Assembly: GCF_023544445.1 (NCBI RefSeq)
Contig: NZ_JALPVJ010000029.1
Location: 1 to 64,000, forward strand
Source of the DNA: Actinoplanes sp. M2I2
Lineage (GTDB): Bacteria > Actinomycetota > Actinomycetes > Mycobacteriales > Micromonosporaceae
Direction of reading: 5' to 3'
DNA length: 64,000 nt
A model generated the notes under the pieces. It had not been told where the DNA came from, made no database searches, and was given only the letters and a program-made list of their open reading frames with translations. Positions within the stretch are counted from its first letter, which is position 1. Each line of letters starts with the position of its first letter. This document shows, piece by piece, positions 52,469 through 61,576 of this stretch. Made by a program: the position numbers and the translations under genes.

Positions 52469-52828
52469 CTACTTCTCAGATGGCTGTCTGGCTCTAGTCC
52501 CGCTGTTCGAGGGGTCAGCTACGTCGGCTCGTCGTCGCTGTCGGGGAACTGCCGGAAAGGGCTGCCCACCACCGCCGTAGCGCTGCCGAGCCGCCTCGCC
52601 GCTCGTTCCTACGAGCGTCCCGATCGCCTTCCAGGGAACTCCGATGACCCGTGCCGCTCGAATAGCTTCGGCCAGGCCAGCGAGCGCCTGTGTATAGGAA
52701 AGGTATGCGCGGTGAATCGCCGCCAGGGCTTCTGCCCTGGGCTCGTCGCTATCGACCGGCTCCGCTTCCTCGAACTTGCGGGCCAACTCGTCCGCATGCT
52801 GCAGAATTTCCTCGACACTGCGCGGCAT
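52469..52828 (-). CDS. Small antitoxin-like protein with C-terminal HTH
   Basis: The 119-aa product is helical and acidic at its start (SVEEILQHADELARKFEEAE) and has a helix-turn-helix-like segment GVPWKAIGTLVGTSGEAARQ (about residues 63-82) before a basic, disordered tail. Its start lies 2 bp after the stop of the upstream partner gene. I recognise this pair as common in actinomycetes, but no experimental role is known to me; a toxin-antitoxin function is inferred from size, coupling and the operator-like repeats upstream. Confidence 0.6.
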   Translation of the reverse strand: MPRSVEEILQHADELARKFEEAEPVDSDEPRAEALAAIHRAYLSYTQALAGLAEAIRAARVIGVPWKAIGTLVGTSGEAARQRYGGGGQPFPAVPRQRRRADVADPSNSGTRARQPSEK

Positions 52829-52830
52829 GG

Positions 52831-53064
52831 TTACATCCCCCTCAGAAACTTGGGCCGAGCGGGCATCGCGTGAACGATGACGGTGATTCCGCCGTCCGCG
52901 CGGACCACTCCGACCTCAAGGAGCCGCGTCGCACGGTCGGCGCCGACAAGCATCTCCATGCCCTCCCCAACGTCGAACCATCTGATCGAGTTGCGGAACG
53001 CATGCAGCATGTCTTCGTCAGAGACATCGTGCTTACGAGCGCTCTCGGCGATGACAGGCTCCAC
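52831..53064 (-). CDS. Small toxin-like partner protein
   Basis: I take GTG 53064, giving 77 aa (starting VEPVIAESARKHDVSDEDML); the open frame continues upstream through the operator repeats. The protein has AFRNSIRWFDV, LVGADRATRLLEVGVV and VIVHAMPARPKFL, a small alpha/beta fold loosely like BrnT/RelE-type toxins. It is the first gene of a two-gene unit with the HTH protein. Toxicity is not shown by sequence. Confidence 0.55.
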   Translation of the reverse strand: MEPVIAESARKHDVSDEDMLHAFRNSIRWFDVGEGMEMLVGADRATRLLEVGVVRADGGITVIVHAMPARPKFLRGM

Positions 53065-53070
53065 GCATAC

Positions 53071-53109
53071 CAAGTTACCTTGTCGTACCTGCGTCAACAA
53101 GTTACCTTG
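53071..53109. promoter_or_regulatory. Tandem operator repeats upstream of the TA-like pair
   Basis: CAAGTTACCTTG occurs twice, at 53071-53082 and 53098-53109, 27 bp apart start to start. Each copy is itself an imperfect palindrome (CAAG....CTTG). They lie directly upstream of the toxin-like start and before the divergent frame at 53124, as expected for an autoregulatory operator bound by the HTH partner. Confidence 0.5.
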
Positions 53110-53123
53110 CAAGTGGCCCGGAA

Positions 53124-53378
53124 GTGGCAAAACGAAGAAAATTTGGCTCGATAACCCTCGCGTTCGAGGTCAACCAGATCGGCCCTTCGCTGCGCGATGT
53201 CACGGTGAACGTCCAGTACATGACCCGCTCCGGCAGCAGATTTGGCGCCTCCCGTGAGTGGGCGGTAGCAACGGGTTGCAGCGGTAGCGGGGCAGGAAGC
53301 GGCAAGTTCGACGGCCTGACGGTGACGCCAGCCCCGCGGTGGCGCTGCCGCTCCGCTGGTGGCAGCGACTCCTCGTGA
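53124..53378 (+). CDS. Possible small hypothetical protein
   Basis: GTG 53124 opens an 84-codon frame divergent from the TA-like pair. The first 45 residues look protein-like (AKRRKFGSITLAFEVNQIGP, then DVTVNVQYM), and the end is Gly/Ser-rich. There is no good ribosome-binding site, so this is tentative. Confidence 0.3.
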   Translation: MAKRRKFGSITLAFEVNQIGPSLRDVTVNVQYMTRSGSRFGASREWAVATGCSGSGAGSGKFDGLTVTPAPRWRCRSAGGSDSS

Positions 53379-53589
53379 CGGCGAGCCTGCCTTCTAGCCC
53401 ACGCGCGCTTCATCGGAGCGCAGCAGCAGAAGCAATGGCTGAGGCTACGGCGCTAGCCATTGCCGCTCCTACCCAAAGGGCGAGGACCAGCGCGCTCCGC
53501 TATGACTGCGGTCGGGCTTGGGATCCTCACCCAGATACTCGCGATCATCAGTGATGATCTCAATCTGAAGCGTCTGAAAGATCAGCTGC

Positions 53590-54369
53590 GACTACCAACA
53601 CCCGATAAGCAATACTGCAGGGTCAGCAACGCGTAGGTGCCGAGTCGACTGGCATGCACGGTGGCGCAACCGTCAGAGCGGTGGCCGCCTGTTCGCGCTC
53701 ACCGTCGAGGCGGACCGCGCCCGCACGGAAGCGAAGCTACTGAGGCAGTAGTGCAAGCAAATTCTCGCGCGTCTGACGAACATGTCCACCGACCGGGATG
53801 CCTATCTGTCGGCTGAACGGCGGCTCATCAACCGCATCGATGCGAGCCAGCACCGGCGGCAGTGTTATGGAAACTCGCGGGTTGAGCTGCGGCTTCGGCC
53901 GTCAGCCGGCAGCGACTAAGAGCTTGCCGCCCGCACGTTCCACGAGATGGCCCGGAAGCCCGGGGTTGACGGGCCACCGTGGCGGCAACTGTCCGCACTG
54001 GCCCACCAGTCTGAGACCCGGTGGCACTCCCGCTGGTGTCCGGATGATGAACCTATGAAGATCCAGAGCCGTGTCTGCGCCGTTTGCCGGCTCGCCGGCA
54101 GAGAGCCGCTCGGCCTCGGTCAGGCGGTGCAAGGGCGGCGGCTGCCCCACGCACATTGCGAGACGCCGCCTTGCATGTGCTGGATGACCACCGCGACCGA
54201 AGCGAAGGATGATGCGAGTCTCGCCGGCGATGTGGACGTCGTCTGCAGCGACAGGGTCTGGCGGGACAACCCAGCTTCGCCACGGTCCGACAGTCGGGGG
54301 GAAGACATTGTGCTTTTGTCGGCCGGATCCGCTGCTGGAGCGGTCAGGATGAAGGGGGCGAACGGCTAG
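53590..54369 (+). pseudogene. Decayed, internally deleted copy of the UvrD-like helicase gene
   Basis: The first part (about 53590-53665) resembles the DNA just upstream of the helicase gene (ACCCGATAAG..., CGAGTCGACTGGC...). It then jumps to the helicase C-terminus: FALTVEADRARTEAKL, a TAG stop, QILARLTNMSTDRDAYLSAE, and later HQSETRWHSRWCPDDEPMKI and CMCWMTTATEAKDDAS. Most of the helicase core is missing, and stops and frameshifts break the rest. From about 53947 a 140-codon stretch remains open in one frame. Confidence 0.75.
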
Positions 54370-54621
54370 CCGGGAATCTGATCTCGATCGCGCCTCGTCC
54401 ATGGCTTGTCGTCGGCGTGACTCGACGACGTGCCGCCCGCTGGGTGGGTCGATAACAGCGATTCTGTCAGCAGACGAGGTTTCGACCGTAATTCTTGGCG
54501 GGGCAGCGGACGTCGAGGCGGGCGGTGCTGGGCGGTCGCGGTGCGTCGAGAGGTCGTCTTGCCACGCTCGAGGAGCAGCTGTGGTGAGGAAGGTGGAGCA
54601 GCCTGGCTCCAGTAGGTCGTT

Positions 54622-56289
54622 TCATCGGGTCAGCTCGTGCTGGCGTGACCAGAACCGGACGGGACCTAAGCCGACCCCGGTGACGCAGACGTTGATGAAC
54701 AGTTCGCTGTCGGCCAGGAACTCGCGGCTGTTGGTCAAGCATATGTAGAGGTCGACGGCCTTCTGCCGGCCGCCGGTCTGCTCGGCTGCGAGGAACGGCG
54801 ACGCGCTGAGGTTGTAGTTGTAGCTGCGCTGCTTGGCGTCGCCGGAGTAGAAGCCTTCGCTGGCTGGCAGCGGTCCAGCCGGTTTGTACTTCGCTCGGCC
54901 GGTCCGCACGCTGCGCATCGCTGATGTGCCGTAGTGGGGCTGGTCGAGGAATTCGACCCAGCGCGCGAAGCCTTCGACGGGCCAGATCGCTTGGTTGGTG
55001 GTCCCTGCCGGTCCGAAGTCGAATCGTTTGAACTCGACCAGGTGCGGTGCGATGCCGTGGGCGAACTCGTGCAGGAGCACTGACTGCAGATCTCGGGTGC
55101 CGGCGAGCCGGCTCATGTCCAGCACGATCCGGGAGCCGGCGGAGCGTTCGATCCACGACGGCTCGTTCGGTGCGTGCAGAACGGTGGGGTTCGGCTTGGC
55201 GAACGGTGACAGGCCGTCGGCGGTGATGACCGGAGCGAAACTGGTGAACCCTACCGATTCGCCGGGGGACACGCCGGTGCTGTACCACGTGGTGTACTGC
55301 GTCCGGTCGGCAAGGAAGACCACGAATCCGGGCACGGCGAGCCGCTTACCCCACAGGGCGCGGGTCTGCCGGGCAGCGCGTTGCGCGGCGGGTAGGTACG
55401 CCCGTGGATCCCAGCGGCCGTCCGCGGCCGCGTACACGGTGACTCCGGCGCCGCGGGCTGAGCGCAGCGGCAGGAAGTCCCACGGGGCGTTGCTGACGAA
55501 CTTCTCATCAATCTGCACGGTGATGCCGGTGATCTGCGCGCGCTCGCCGTCGAACGTCAGCGACCAGTGAGCATGCGAGGCCGACCGCTGGACGTCGGCC
55601 GACAGTCGCATGATCTCGAAGACCGCCACCTTGATGGTGTTGGGGTCAGCGTCGTCGAACAGGCCGATCGAGTAGTCATGGGGGAGCAGATCGAACGAGT
55701 TCAGGTCGAGTTGCCGTAGGTTGGCGAACCGCATCCGTTCCTGCGCGATGATCTTCGTGGCGGTCGGTGCGATATCAGCTAGCCACGCGGCCAGGTCACC
55801 GTCGCGCAGCGCCGCCGAGCGTCGCTGTGCGATGGCGTTGACCACCCGATCGCGCACGCCGTAATTCAATTCGCCTATGGTCTTCACCCTAGTGGTGACG
55901 GCCCGGACCGGGGTCCCGGGTCGGTCGTCACCGGCACGGGACGCTACCAGCGCACCGCCGCCGACGAGCGTGGCGACGATAGCGATCGCGGTCGGCAGCG
56001 CCCACCGCCGCCGCCACAAAACTGTGGGCGGCCGCTGCTCGGCTGCAGTCGACGGGCGGGTTTGCTCCGGCACCCGTCCGAACGCGGATGCACGCAGGGC
56101 TGGGGCAGCGTCGCCTTTCGCGTGCGTCACCGACGGTACGCCCGGTGCGGTCTGAGCCTCGGCGGCAACTGGCGGCGGTTGGGCTGGAGATGGGGAACGA
56201 CCCTCGTCAGGCCCCATCCAGTACCGGTCGTCGTCGGTCAACACTCTGCCCCTGTCGCTACTGACTGCGCGATCAACCCGGGCATTCAA
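54622..56289 (-). CDS. Membrane-anchored HExxH metalloprotease-like protein
   Basis: The 555-aa product has a Pro-rich cytoplasmic N-terminus, one transmembrane helix (LPTAIAIVATLVGGGALVAS, about residues 98-117) and a large outside domain. That domain holds LLHEFAHGIAPHL (HEFAH near residue 404) and a downstream VEGFARWVEF, whose Glu fits a third zinc ligand of a gluzincin-type site. The late part has two Cys (ICLTNS, INVCVTG). Zinc-protease activity is likely but the target is unknown. It is divergent from the Rhs gene, about 550 bp away. Confidence 0.75.
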   Translation of the reverse strand: MNARVDRAVSSDRGRVLTDDDRYWMGPDEGRSPSPAQPPPVAAEAQTAPGVPSVTHAKGDAAPALRASAFGRVPEQTRPSTAAEQRPPTVLWRRRWALPTAIAIVATLVGGGALVASRAGDDRPGTPVRAVTTRVKTIGELNYGVRDRVVNAIAQRRSAALRDGDLAAWLADIAPTATKIIAQERMRFANLRQLDLNSFDLLPHDYSIGLFDDADPNTIKVAVFEIMRLSADVQRSASHAHWSLTFDGERAQITGITVQIDEKFVSNAPWDFLPLRSARGAGVTVYAAADGRWDPRAYLPAAQRAARQTRALWGKRLAVPGFVVFLADRTQYTTWYSTGVSPGESVGFTSFAPVITADGLSPFAKPNPTVLHAPNEPSWIERSAGSRIVLDMSRLAGTRDLQSVLLHEFAHGIAPHLVEFKRFDFGPAGTTNQAIWPVEGFARWVEFLDQPHYGTSAMRSVRTGRAKYKPAGPLPASEGFYSGDAKQRSYNYNLSASPFLAAEQTGGRQKAVDLYICLTNSREFLADSELFINVCVTGVGLGPVRFWSRQHELTR

Positions 56290-56839
56290 CCTGAGCGAGG
56301 TGGATCGGCGCTGCTTAGCAGTTGCGAACGGATGGACGGCTGGTCATGCAGCGGTCAGCCGTCACCTGTTTCCGTGATGGACCACCCGTCACCGTGGGGC
56401 ACACACGGGGCGGCGGCCGTCTGCGAGGGAGCTCCGCCGCACCCGCTGATCGCGTCGATTCAACAGACCACGTTAAGAGTGCAGATAGTGCGCTGATCCT
56501 TTCTTGTCAATAGCTTCGCGGAATTTGGATGTTCGCCGAGCAGGTCGCCGGCTGACGCGTCATCGCGTCCGAGGATGCGGGCCGTTGTGGGCGATGCTGT
56601 CTGGTTCTTGCGGTCAGTTGTGGAGTTGCAGGCGTAAACACGCAGGTGAATAGGTTGGGGGAAGCCTAAACCTTTAAAGGCCATGATATAAGTCATGAAT
56701 TTAGAGCCGACGTTATAGTGCAAACATCCGAAAAGGATGATTCGCGGTGTAGCGCGGTGGGCGACGGTTTCACTACTTTGCGTGTCGACAACCGTGATGA
56801 TCGTCGATGTCGCGGTGCTCCAAATGCTCTGGAGAGCAC
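56290..56839. other. Divergent intergenic region upstream of the Rhs gene
   Basis: 550 bases, AT-richer in the last 200, between the metalloprotease and Rhs genes. A frame at 56737 overlaps the Rhs start and has no good ribosome-binding site. I see no clear promoter or RNA gene, though control of both genes must lie here. Confidence 0.4.
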
Positions 56840-59800
56840 ATGCTGCGCATCCCGCGCGCTGTACGACGCTGGTCTATTCCTCTGACGGTTGCGGTCACCG
56901 CCGCGACCGTCACCATCTCGGTGCCCGCATCGGCCGAACCATCGGCTGATCCTTCGGCACCGGCCGCCTCGGCGCCGTCGGGGAAGGTGCCGGTCGCGCC
57001 GCCGGCGCGGCCTCGCGCCACCGTCGATCCGATCACCCAGCCGGGGATCGGTCAGGCGAAGCCGTCAACGCGATCGACCGGCAAGCTGCTGCTGGCCGAG
57101 TCGACGGCGGCAAGGGCCGCCGCCCTGGCCGCCGCGCCGGTGGGCACGGGGCCGGCTAAGCAGGCCACGCTTGTGCCGTTCGAGATCTCCGACCGCATTC
57201 AGGCGCGGGTCAATGTCGGTTCGGGCAACTTGCTGGTGCAGAGCTCCGACCTGAAGCTGCCCGGCATCAAAGATGATGTGCAGCTGGGTATGGCGTACAA
57301 CAGCCTGTTCGTCGGCTCCGACATCGACGCCGGGTCGTTCAGCAAGGGCTGGAAGGCCCGGGTGGGCACCGACGTCAAACTCGTTGCGGCCGGCGACGGG
57401 TCGGTGACCTATGTGGCCGCCGACGGCGTGACCGGGGTGTTCAAGCCCACCGCCGCCGGAGCGTCCACGTACACCACGCCCGGCGAGTTCAAGGGCAAGC
57501 TTGCCAAGGGCGCGGTCAGCGGGTGGACGCTGCAGGAGAACGGTGGTCGCAAGCTGACCTTCAACGCCGCCGGTGTGCTGACCAACTGGACCGACCGCAA
57601 CGGCAACGTCACCGACATCGTGCTCGATGACACTGACCGGGAAACCGCGATCACGTCGAACCGCGGCGGGACCAGCGCGCGCACGGCGGTCGTTGCTCGC
57701 GACGCGAACGACCGGATCACCTCCTACACCCAGCACGCCGACGGCGTTCCCGGGCAGCGCAAGGTGACCTACACCTACGCCAACCTGCAGCTGACCTCGA
57801 TCCGCTCGGACACCGACCGGACCACGACGTTCGACTACGACACCGCGGGCAACCTCGCCGGGATCACCGTGACCAACGCGACCGGTTACTGGCGCAAGAC
57901 CGCGATCACGTACGACTCGTCGCGGCGGGTCACCTCGGTCACCAAGATCATCGACGGTCCCGCCGGCACCGGCGCCACGACCCGGTTCGCGTACCCGAGC
58001 GCGACGCAGACGCTGATGGCGGACGCGAACACCGACCTGTCCAAGGCGATCACCAGTGTGCCGCGCACCGTCTACACGGTGAATACCGCCAAGCGGGTCA
58101 CCCAGTCCGTCGACCCGGCCGGGTTCACCCGTACGGCGACCTACACGCCGTTCAACGACGTAGCGTCGGCTACCGCCGCCGAGGGCGGCTCGGTGACCAA
58201 CACTTACGGCAGCAACGCCGGGCAGTCGAAGACCGCGTCGAAGGCCTCGACCGGCGCGGCAACGTCGACGGCTTACGCGAACCCGGCGACCGCAGCCAAC
58301 CCGACGGCGAACTTCCAGTCGTCGTCGTCGACCGACCGTCAGGGCAACGTCAGCACGAGCGGCTACGACGCCAAGGGCAACCACACCAGCACCAAGGACG
58401 CGCTGGCGGCCGAGGCGAAGGTCAGCCACAACAGCGACGGCACCGTCGCCACGTCGACCGACCCGGCGAATGGCACCAACGCCACCAAGTACGGCTACGA
58501 GGCCACCACCAAGCACGCTACCGGCGTGACGCCGGTGACTGGGTCGTCGCTGGGCGGCCGCGCGTACACCTACGACGGCTACAGCCGGCTCAAGACCGCC
58601 ACCGACGGCGCCGGCCGCACGGTCACGTACACATACGACAACGACGACCGGCCGGCCACCATCGCGTTCTCCGACGGCACGCCCACGGTGCGGTACAACT
58701 ACGACGGTGGCGGGTATCTGCAGCAGCGTGACGACGGCAACGGCACGGTGTACTTCGAGTACAACCTGCTCAACCAGATGACCAAGCGCTCCGCGACCAC
58801 CGGCGGCGGCGACCTGTTCTACGGCCACGACCCGGTCGGTAACGTCACCAGCAGCACCGACCTGCGTGGCACCACCGGGTACGTCTATGACGCGCGGAAC
58901 CTGCTGACGAGCATGACGACGGTCAACGGCACCCGCTACGGCTTCGACTACACCAAGGACGGCCTGCGCAAGAACACCTGGTTCAACACCAACGCGGGCA
59001 ACACCGTCTGGTCGGCGCGCACCACCGTCGCGTACGCCACCACCGGCCGGCTCTCACGCATCACCACCGTGCGTAACTCCGCCGCGCCGGTCACCGTGTC
59101 GGACGTGTCGAGCTGCTACACCCCGATCGGGCACGCCACCTGCAGCGACACCACCGCCGACAAGGGCCTGGTCAACTGGGAACTCAACCACGCCACCGAC
59201 GTGCGCTCGGAGTACACCTACGACAAGGGCAACCGGCTCACCAAAGCCACCAACGTCGCCGGCTCGACGTGGGTCTACACCTACGACGCCAACGGCAACC
59301 GCAAGACCGTGACCCGCGGCGGCACCGCCACCCAAACCTTGGCCTTCAACCCGGCCAACCAGGTCACCACGACCGGCAACTCCTACGACGGCACCGGTAA
59401 CCAGCTCGCCGGAGCTGGGCTGAACAGCCCGGCGCTGAAGTACAACGCCGCCGGCCAGATGATCGAAAACGGCGGCACCCGGTACTACTACTCCGGGCCC
59501 GACCAGAACGAGTTCATCACCACCGGCACCGCCGACCTCGTCTACGGCCGCCCCGACACCAACGGCCTACCGACAATCCAGTCCTACACCTACCACTACG
59601 CCGACGGCGCCACCACCAAGGGCTACGTCGACCGCGACGGCACGGGCACCCTGCTCGGCGCCACCATCGACGCCAAAGACATGTTCTACGTCCGCGACCG
59701 CCTCGGCACCGTCCGGGCCATCATCGACACCACTGCTACCGTCGTCGCGAACTACACCTACGACCCCTACGGCGCTGTCCTGTCCTCCACCGGTGTCCGC

Positions 59801-60202
59801 GCCGAACACAACCCGTTCCGCTACACCGGCGCCTACCAGGACACCTTCTACGACCTCGGCACCAACTTCACCAAACTCGGCCGCCGCTGGTACCACGCCG
59901 AACACGGCCGCTTCACCCAACAAGACAGCCTCACCTTCCTTGCGAACCCTGCCCTAGGGAACCGTTATGCCTACGTCGGCGGCAACCCGGTGAACTACAC
60001 CGACCCGACGGGCTTCGGTCCCTTTGGCCCCGACTGGTTGACTTGCGGTCTCGCCGTTGCTGGGTACTTCGGGGGAATTGCTGCACTTTCCTCTACGGGC
60101 ATAGGCCTTGTACTGGCCGTGGGTCTACTTGCCGGCTCGATATACGGTATGCTGGACGGCTGCTATGACGATAACAGGGAGCCTATTGGGGGAACCTCCT
60201 GA
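56840..60202 (+). CDS. Secreted Rhs/YD-repeat protein with membrane-active-looking C-terminal tip
   Basis: ATG 56840 follows GGAGAG and gives 1120 aa with a signal peptide (LRIPRAVRRWSIPLTVAVTA, cleavage after PASA). After a Pro/Ala-rich linker, a beta domain and more than ten YD repeats (TYTYANLQLTSIRSD, FDYDTAGNLAGI, YTYDANGNRKTV) form the Rhs shell. The conserved Rhs core end is present (YDPYGAVLSSTG, LGRRWYHAEHGRFTQQD, RYAYVGGNPVNYTDPTG). The tip after DPTG is only about 60 residues, with two hydrophobic stretches and two Cys, so it looks like a small membrane-inserting effector rather than an enzyme. A candidate immunity gene follows. Confidence 0.88.
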   Translation: MLRIPRAVRRWSIPLTVAVTAATVTISVPASAEPSADPSAPAASAPSGKVPVAPPARPRATVDPITQPGIGQAKPSTRSTGKLLLAESTAARAAALAAAPVGTGPAKQATLVPFEISDRIQARVNVGSGNLLVQSSDLKLPGIKDDVQLGMAYNSLFVGSDIDAGSFSKGWKARVGTDVKLVAAGDGSVTYVAADGVTGVFKPTAAGASTYTTPGEFKGKLAKGAVSGWTLQENGGRKLTFNAAGVLTNWTDRNGNVTDIVLDDTDRETAITSNRGGTSARTAVVARDANDRITSYTQHADGVPGQRKVTYTYANLQLTSIRSDTDRTTTFDYDTAGNLAGITVTNATGYWRKTAITYDSSRRVTSVTKIIDGPAGTGATTRFAYPSATQTLMADANTDLSKAITSVPRTVYTVNTAKRVTQSVDPAGFTRTATYTPFNDVASATAAEGGSVTNTYGSNAGQSKTASKASTGAATSTAYANPATAANPTANFQSSSSTDRQGNVSTSGYDAKGNHTSTKDALAAEAKVSHNSDGTVATSTDPANGTNATKYGYEATTKHATGVTPVTGSSLGGRAYTYDGYSRLKTATDGAGRTVTYTYDNDDRPATIAFSDGTPTVRYNYDGGGYLQQRDDGNGTVYFEYNLLNQMTKRSATTGGGDLFYGHDPVGNVTSSTDLRGTTGYVYDARNLLTSMTTVNGTRYGFDYTKDGLRKNTWFNTNAGNTVWSARTTVAYATTGRLSRITTVRNSAAPVTVSDVSSCYTPIGHATCSDTTADKGLVNWELNHATDVRSEYTYDKGNRLTKATNVAGSTWVYTYDANGNRKTVTRGGTATQTLAFNPANQVTTTGNSYDGTGNQLAGAGLNSPALKYNAAGQMIENGGTRYYYSGPDQNEFITTGTADLVYGRPDTNGLPTIQSYTYHYADGATTKGYVDRDGTGTLLGATIDAKDMFYVRDRLGTVRAIIDTTATVVANYTYDPYGAVLSSTGVRAEHNPFRYTGAYQDTFYDLGTNFTKLGRRWYHAEHGRFTQQDSLTFLANPALGNRYAYVGGNPVNYTDPTGFGPFGPDWLTCGLAVAGYFGGIAALSSTGIGLVLAVGLLAGSIYGMLDGCYDDNREPIGGTS

Positions 60203-60227
60203 CGTTCGCCTACAGGAGGTTTGCTTG

Positions 60228-60272
60228 ATGACTAGATCCGACAAGATGGCGGTTAACGAGAGGATTAATTAG
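60228..60272 (+). CDS. 14-codon leader peptide between Rhs and candidate immunity gene
   Basis: A near-perfect Shine-Dalgarno AGGAGGT (60214-60220) precedes ATG 60228, which opens a 14-codon frame (MTRSDKMAVNERIN) ending at TAG 60270-60272, one base before the GTG of the next gene. This geometry suggests that ribosomes finishing the leader restart on the downstream gene. Confidence 0.45.
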   Translation: MTRSDKMAVNERIN

Positions 60273-60273
60273 C

Positions 60274-60465
60274 GTGAAGCGCTTTCCGCAGAAGTTACTT
60301 TGGGTCATAGTTATTTCAGGGTCATTGACATTCCTCTCAATGTTCCTGGACGGATTTGATAATCCCGTGGACGTTGTCGTCGGACTGCTAATGGCCGGTC
60401 TGGTGATCTGGGCGGCGCTGATGCTTACGATTAAGCGAAGGAAGGGTCCCACCGCGGGCACCTAG
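60274..60465 (+). CDS. Two-TM small membrane protein, candidate Rhs immunity protein
   Basis: GTG 60274 gives 63 aa with two hydrophobic helices (KLLWVIVISGSLTFLSMFLD and VVVGLLMAGLVIWAALMLTI) and a basic tail. A GAGAGGA site precedes it. Its place directly after the Rhs tip, and the membrane character of both proteins, fit an immunity protein against a membrane-disrupting toxin. Codon use is more AT-rich than in the Rhs shell, as is common for tip/immunity cassettes. Confidence 0.6.
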   Translation: MKRFPQKLLWVIVISGSLTFLSMFLDGFDNPVDVVVGLLMAGLVIWAALMLTIKRRKGPTAGT

Positions 60466-60467
60466 CT

Positions 60468-61400
60468 TCAGCGAATCCCTCGGCACCGAAGGGATCGTGG
60501 GCGGGAGGCGGCGCGAGTCGCCTCCCGCCGACTGCGCAGAAGCAGCTCACTCGCGCGGTCGAGACTCGCCCGGTCCCGGATCCGGATTTCCAGGTCCCCG
60601 GTCCCGTAATGGCCGATGGACCGGACGTCGCGGGTAAAGCCGGCCTCAAGTTCCACCGACGCAGGATCTACCTTGGCGAACACCCGCAGGCTGTGATCGT
60701 GGGGGTGCACCTCGACGCAAGCGAAGTTCTTCATGCGCCGGTAGGCGACGTAGAACTTGCGCGCCGTCTTCTGCACGTCGTCGCCGAACGCTTCCAGCAT
60801 GACGTTCAGGTCGGCGTATAGGTCTGAGTGATTCTGGCGCTTGCTGCAGGTGCTCGGTCACCGTCATCGGCGCGCTCAAGCTCGGAGGCTGGCCCGAGTA
60901 CTTCTTGTCTGCCGGGCTCGCGCCCGAGTCCGTGGTGGCGGCGTTGCCGGTGATGGCGGTCAGCAGTTCCAGGGCAAGGAAGTCGTCGCCGTAGTTGCGG
61001 TACCGGACCAGCTCGATGCTCCGGTTGATCTGTTGCACGGCGTACTCGTCGTAGCGGGTGAAGTCACTGGCGACGCAGACGAGCCGCGGAGCGCTCCAGT
61101 CAATCTCCTCGGCGGCCCGCAGCGCCAAGTTTTTCATGACAAGCAAGGTGAACTCACCGTGGTAGTCCATCAGCCAATCGAAATAAAAAAGACCCTGGCT
61201 GATGACGTTCTCGTCACGAGATCGCTTGTACTCAAATATGACCGGCGAGCCGTTCTTGTCGAGTCCGAGAGAGTCCATGCGGCCACCGTGCCGGGCCCCG
61301 GTGGAGTACTCGGAGGCCAAGAAGCGAACCCCGAACAGCGTGTTCATGTTGCGCTCGATCAGAGCCGTGCGAAGACCGCGCCGAGGGCAAGCCGATTAAC
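60468..61400 (-). pseudogene. PD-(D/E)xK nuclease-like protein with DUF5655-type end, truncated and frameshifted
   Basis: The first part reads TLFGVRFLASEYSTG, MDSLGLDKNGSPVIFEYKRS (Asp and Glu-x-Lys of a PD-(D/E)xK core) and DWLMDYHGEFTLLVMKN. At about 60,822 the frame must shift to continue as DLYADLNVMLEAFGDDVQKT ... KNFACVEVHPHDHSLRVFAK, a DUF5655-like domain; the change fits loss of two bases in an AGAGAC sequence. Upstream of ALIERNM a stop at about 61,400 cuts off the usual N-terminus. Both defects suggest a dead gene. Confidence 0.7.
60501..60528. terminator. Hairpin between convergent genes
   Basis: A perfect 10-bp stem, GCGGGAGGCG (60501-60510) with its complement at 60519-60528, closes an 8-nt loop 35 bp after the immunity-like gene stop. 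It lies within the end of the opposite-strand pseudogene. It may terminate transcription from the Rhs side; no T-run follows. Confidence 0.35.
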
Positions 61401-61576
61401 TATGGCGACGCAGTGAGCGCCGGAACGACGGATATGGTGGTGAGCCTTATTAGCTGAGAGCCGACGCCGCGACGAAGCTAATATCAGTAGGGCGTGATGG
61501 GCATCGCGAACGTGCGATGCCCATCACGTAATGCGTTGTAGATTGCCTCGTAAGTCGACCATGAAGGACGTAGTAG

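Noticed and set aside
53461..53490. Possible third cloverleaf around ACCCAAAGGG
   Set aside because: The 10-mer is present, but no TCGCNNNGCGA mini-hairpin precedes it and no long flanking stem can be drawn.
57065..58828. A 587-codon minus-strand frame within the Rhs gene
   Set aside because: It mirrors the Gly/Thr-rich repeat sequence of Rhs and gives a Val/Gly/Arg-rich product with no motif; no ribosome-binding site.
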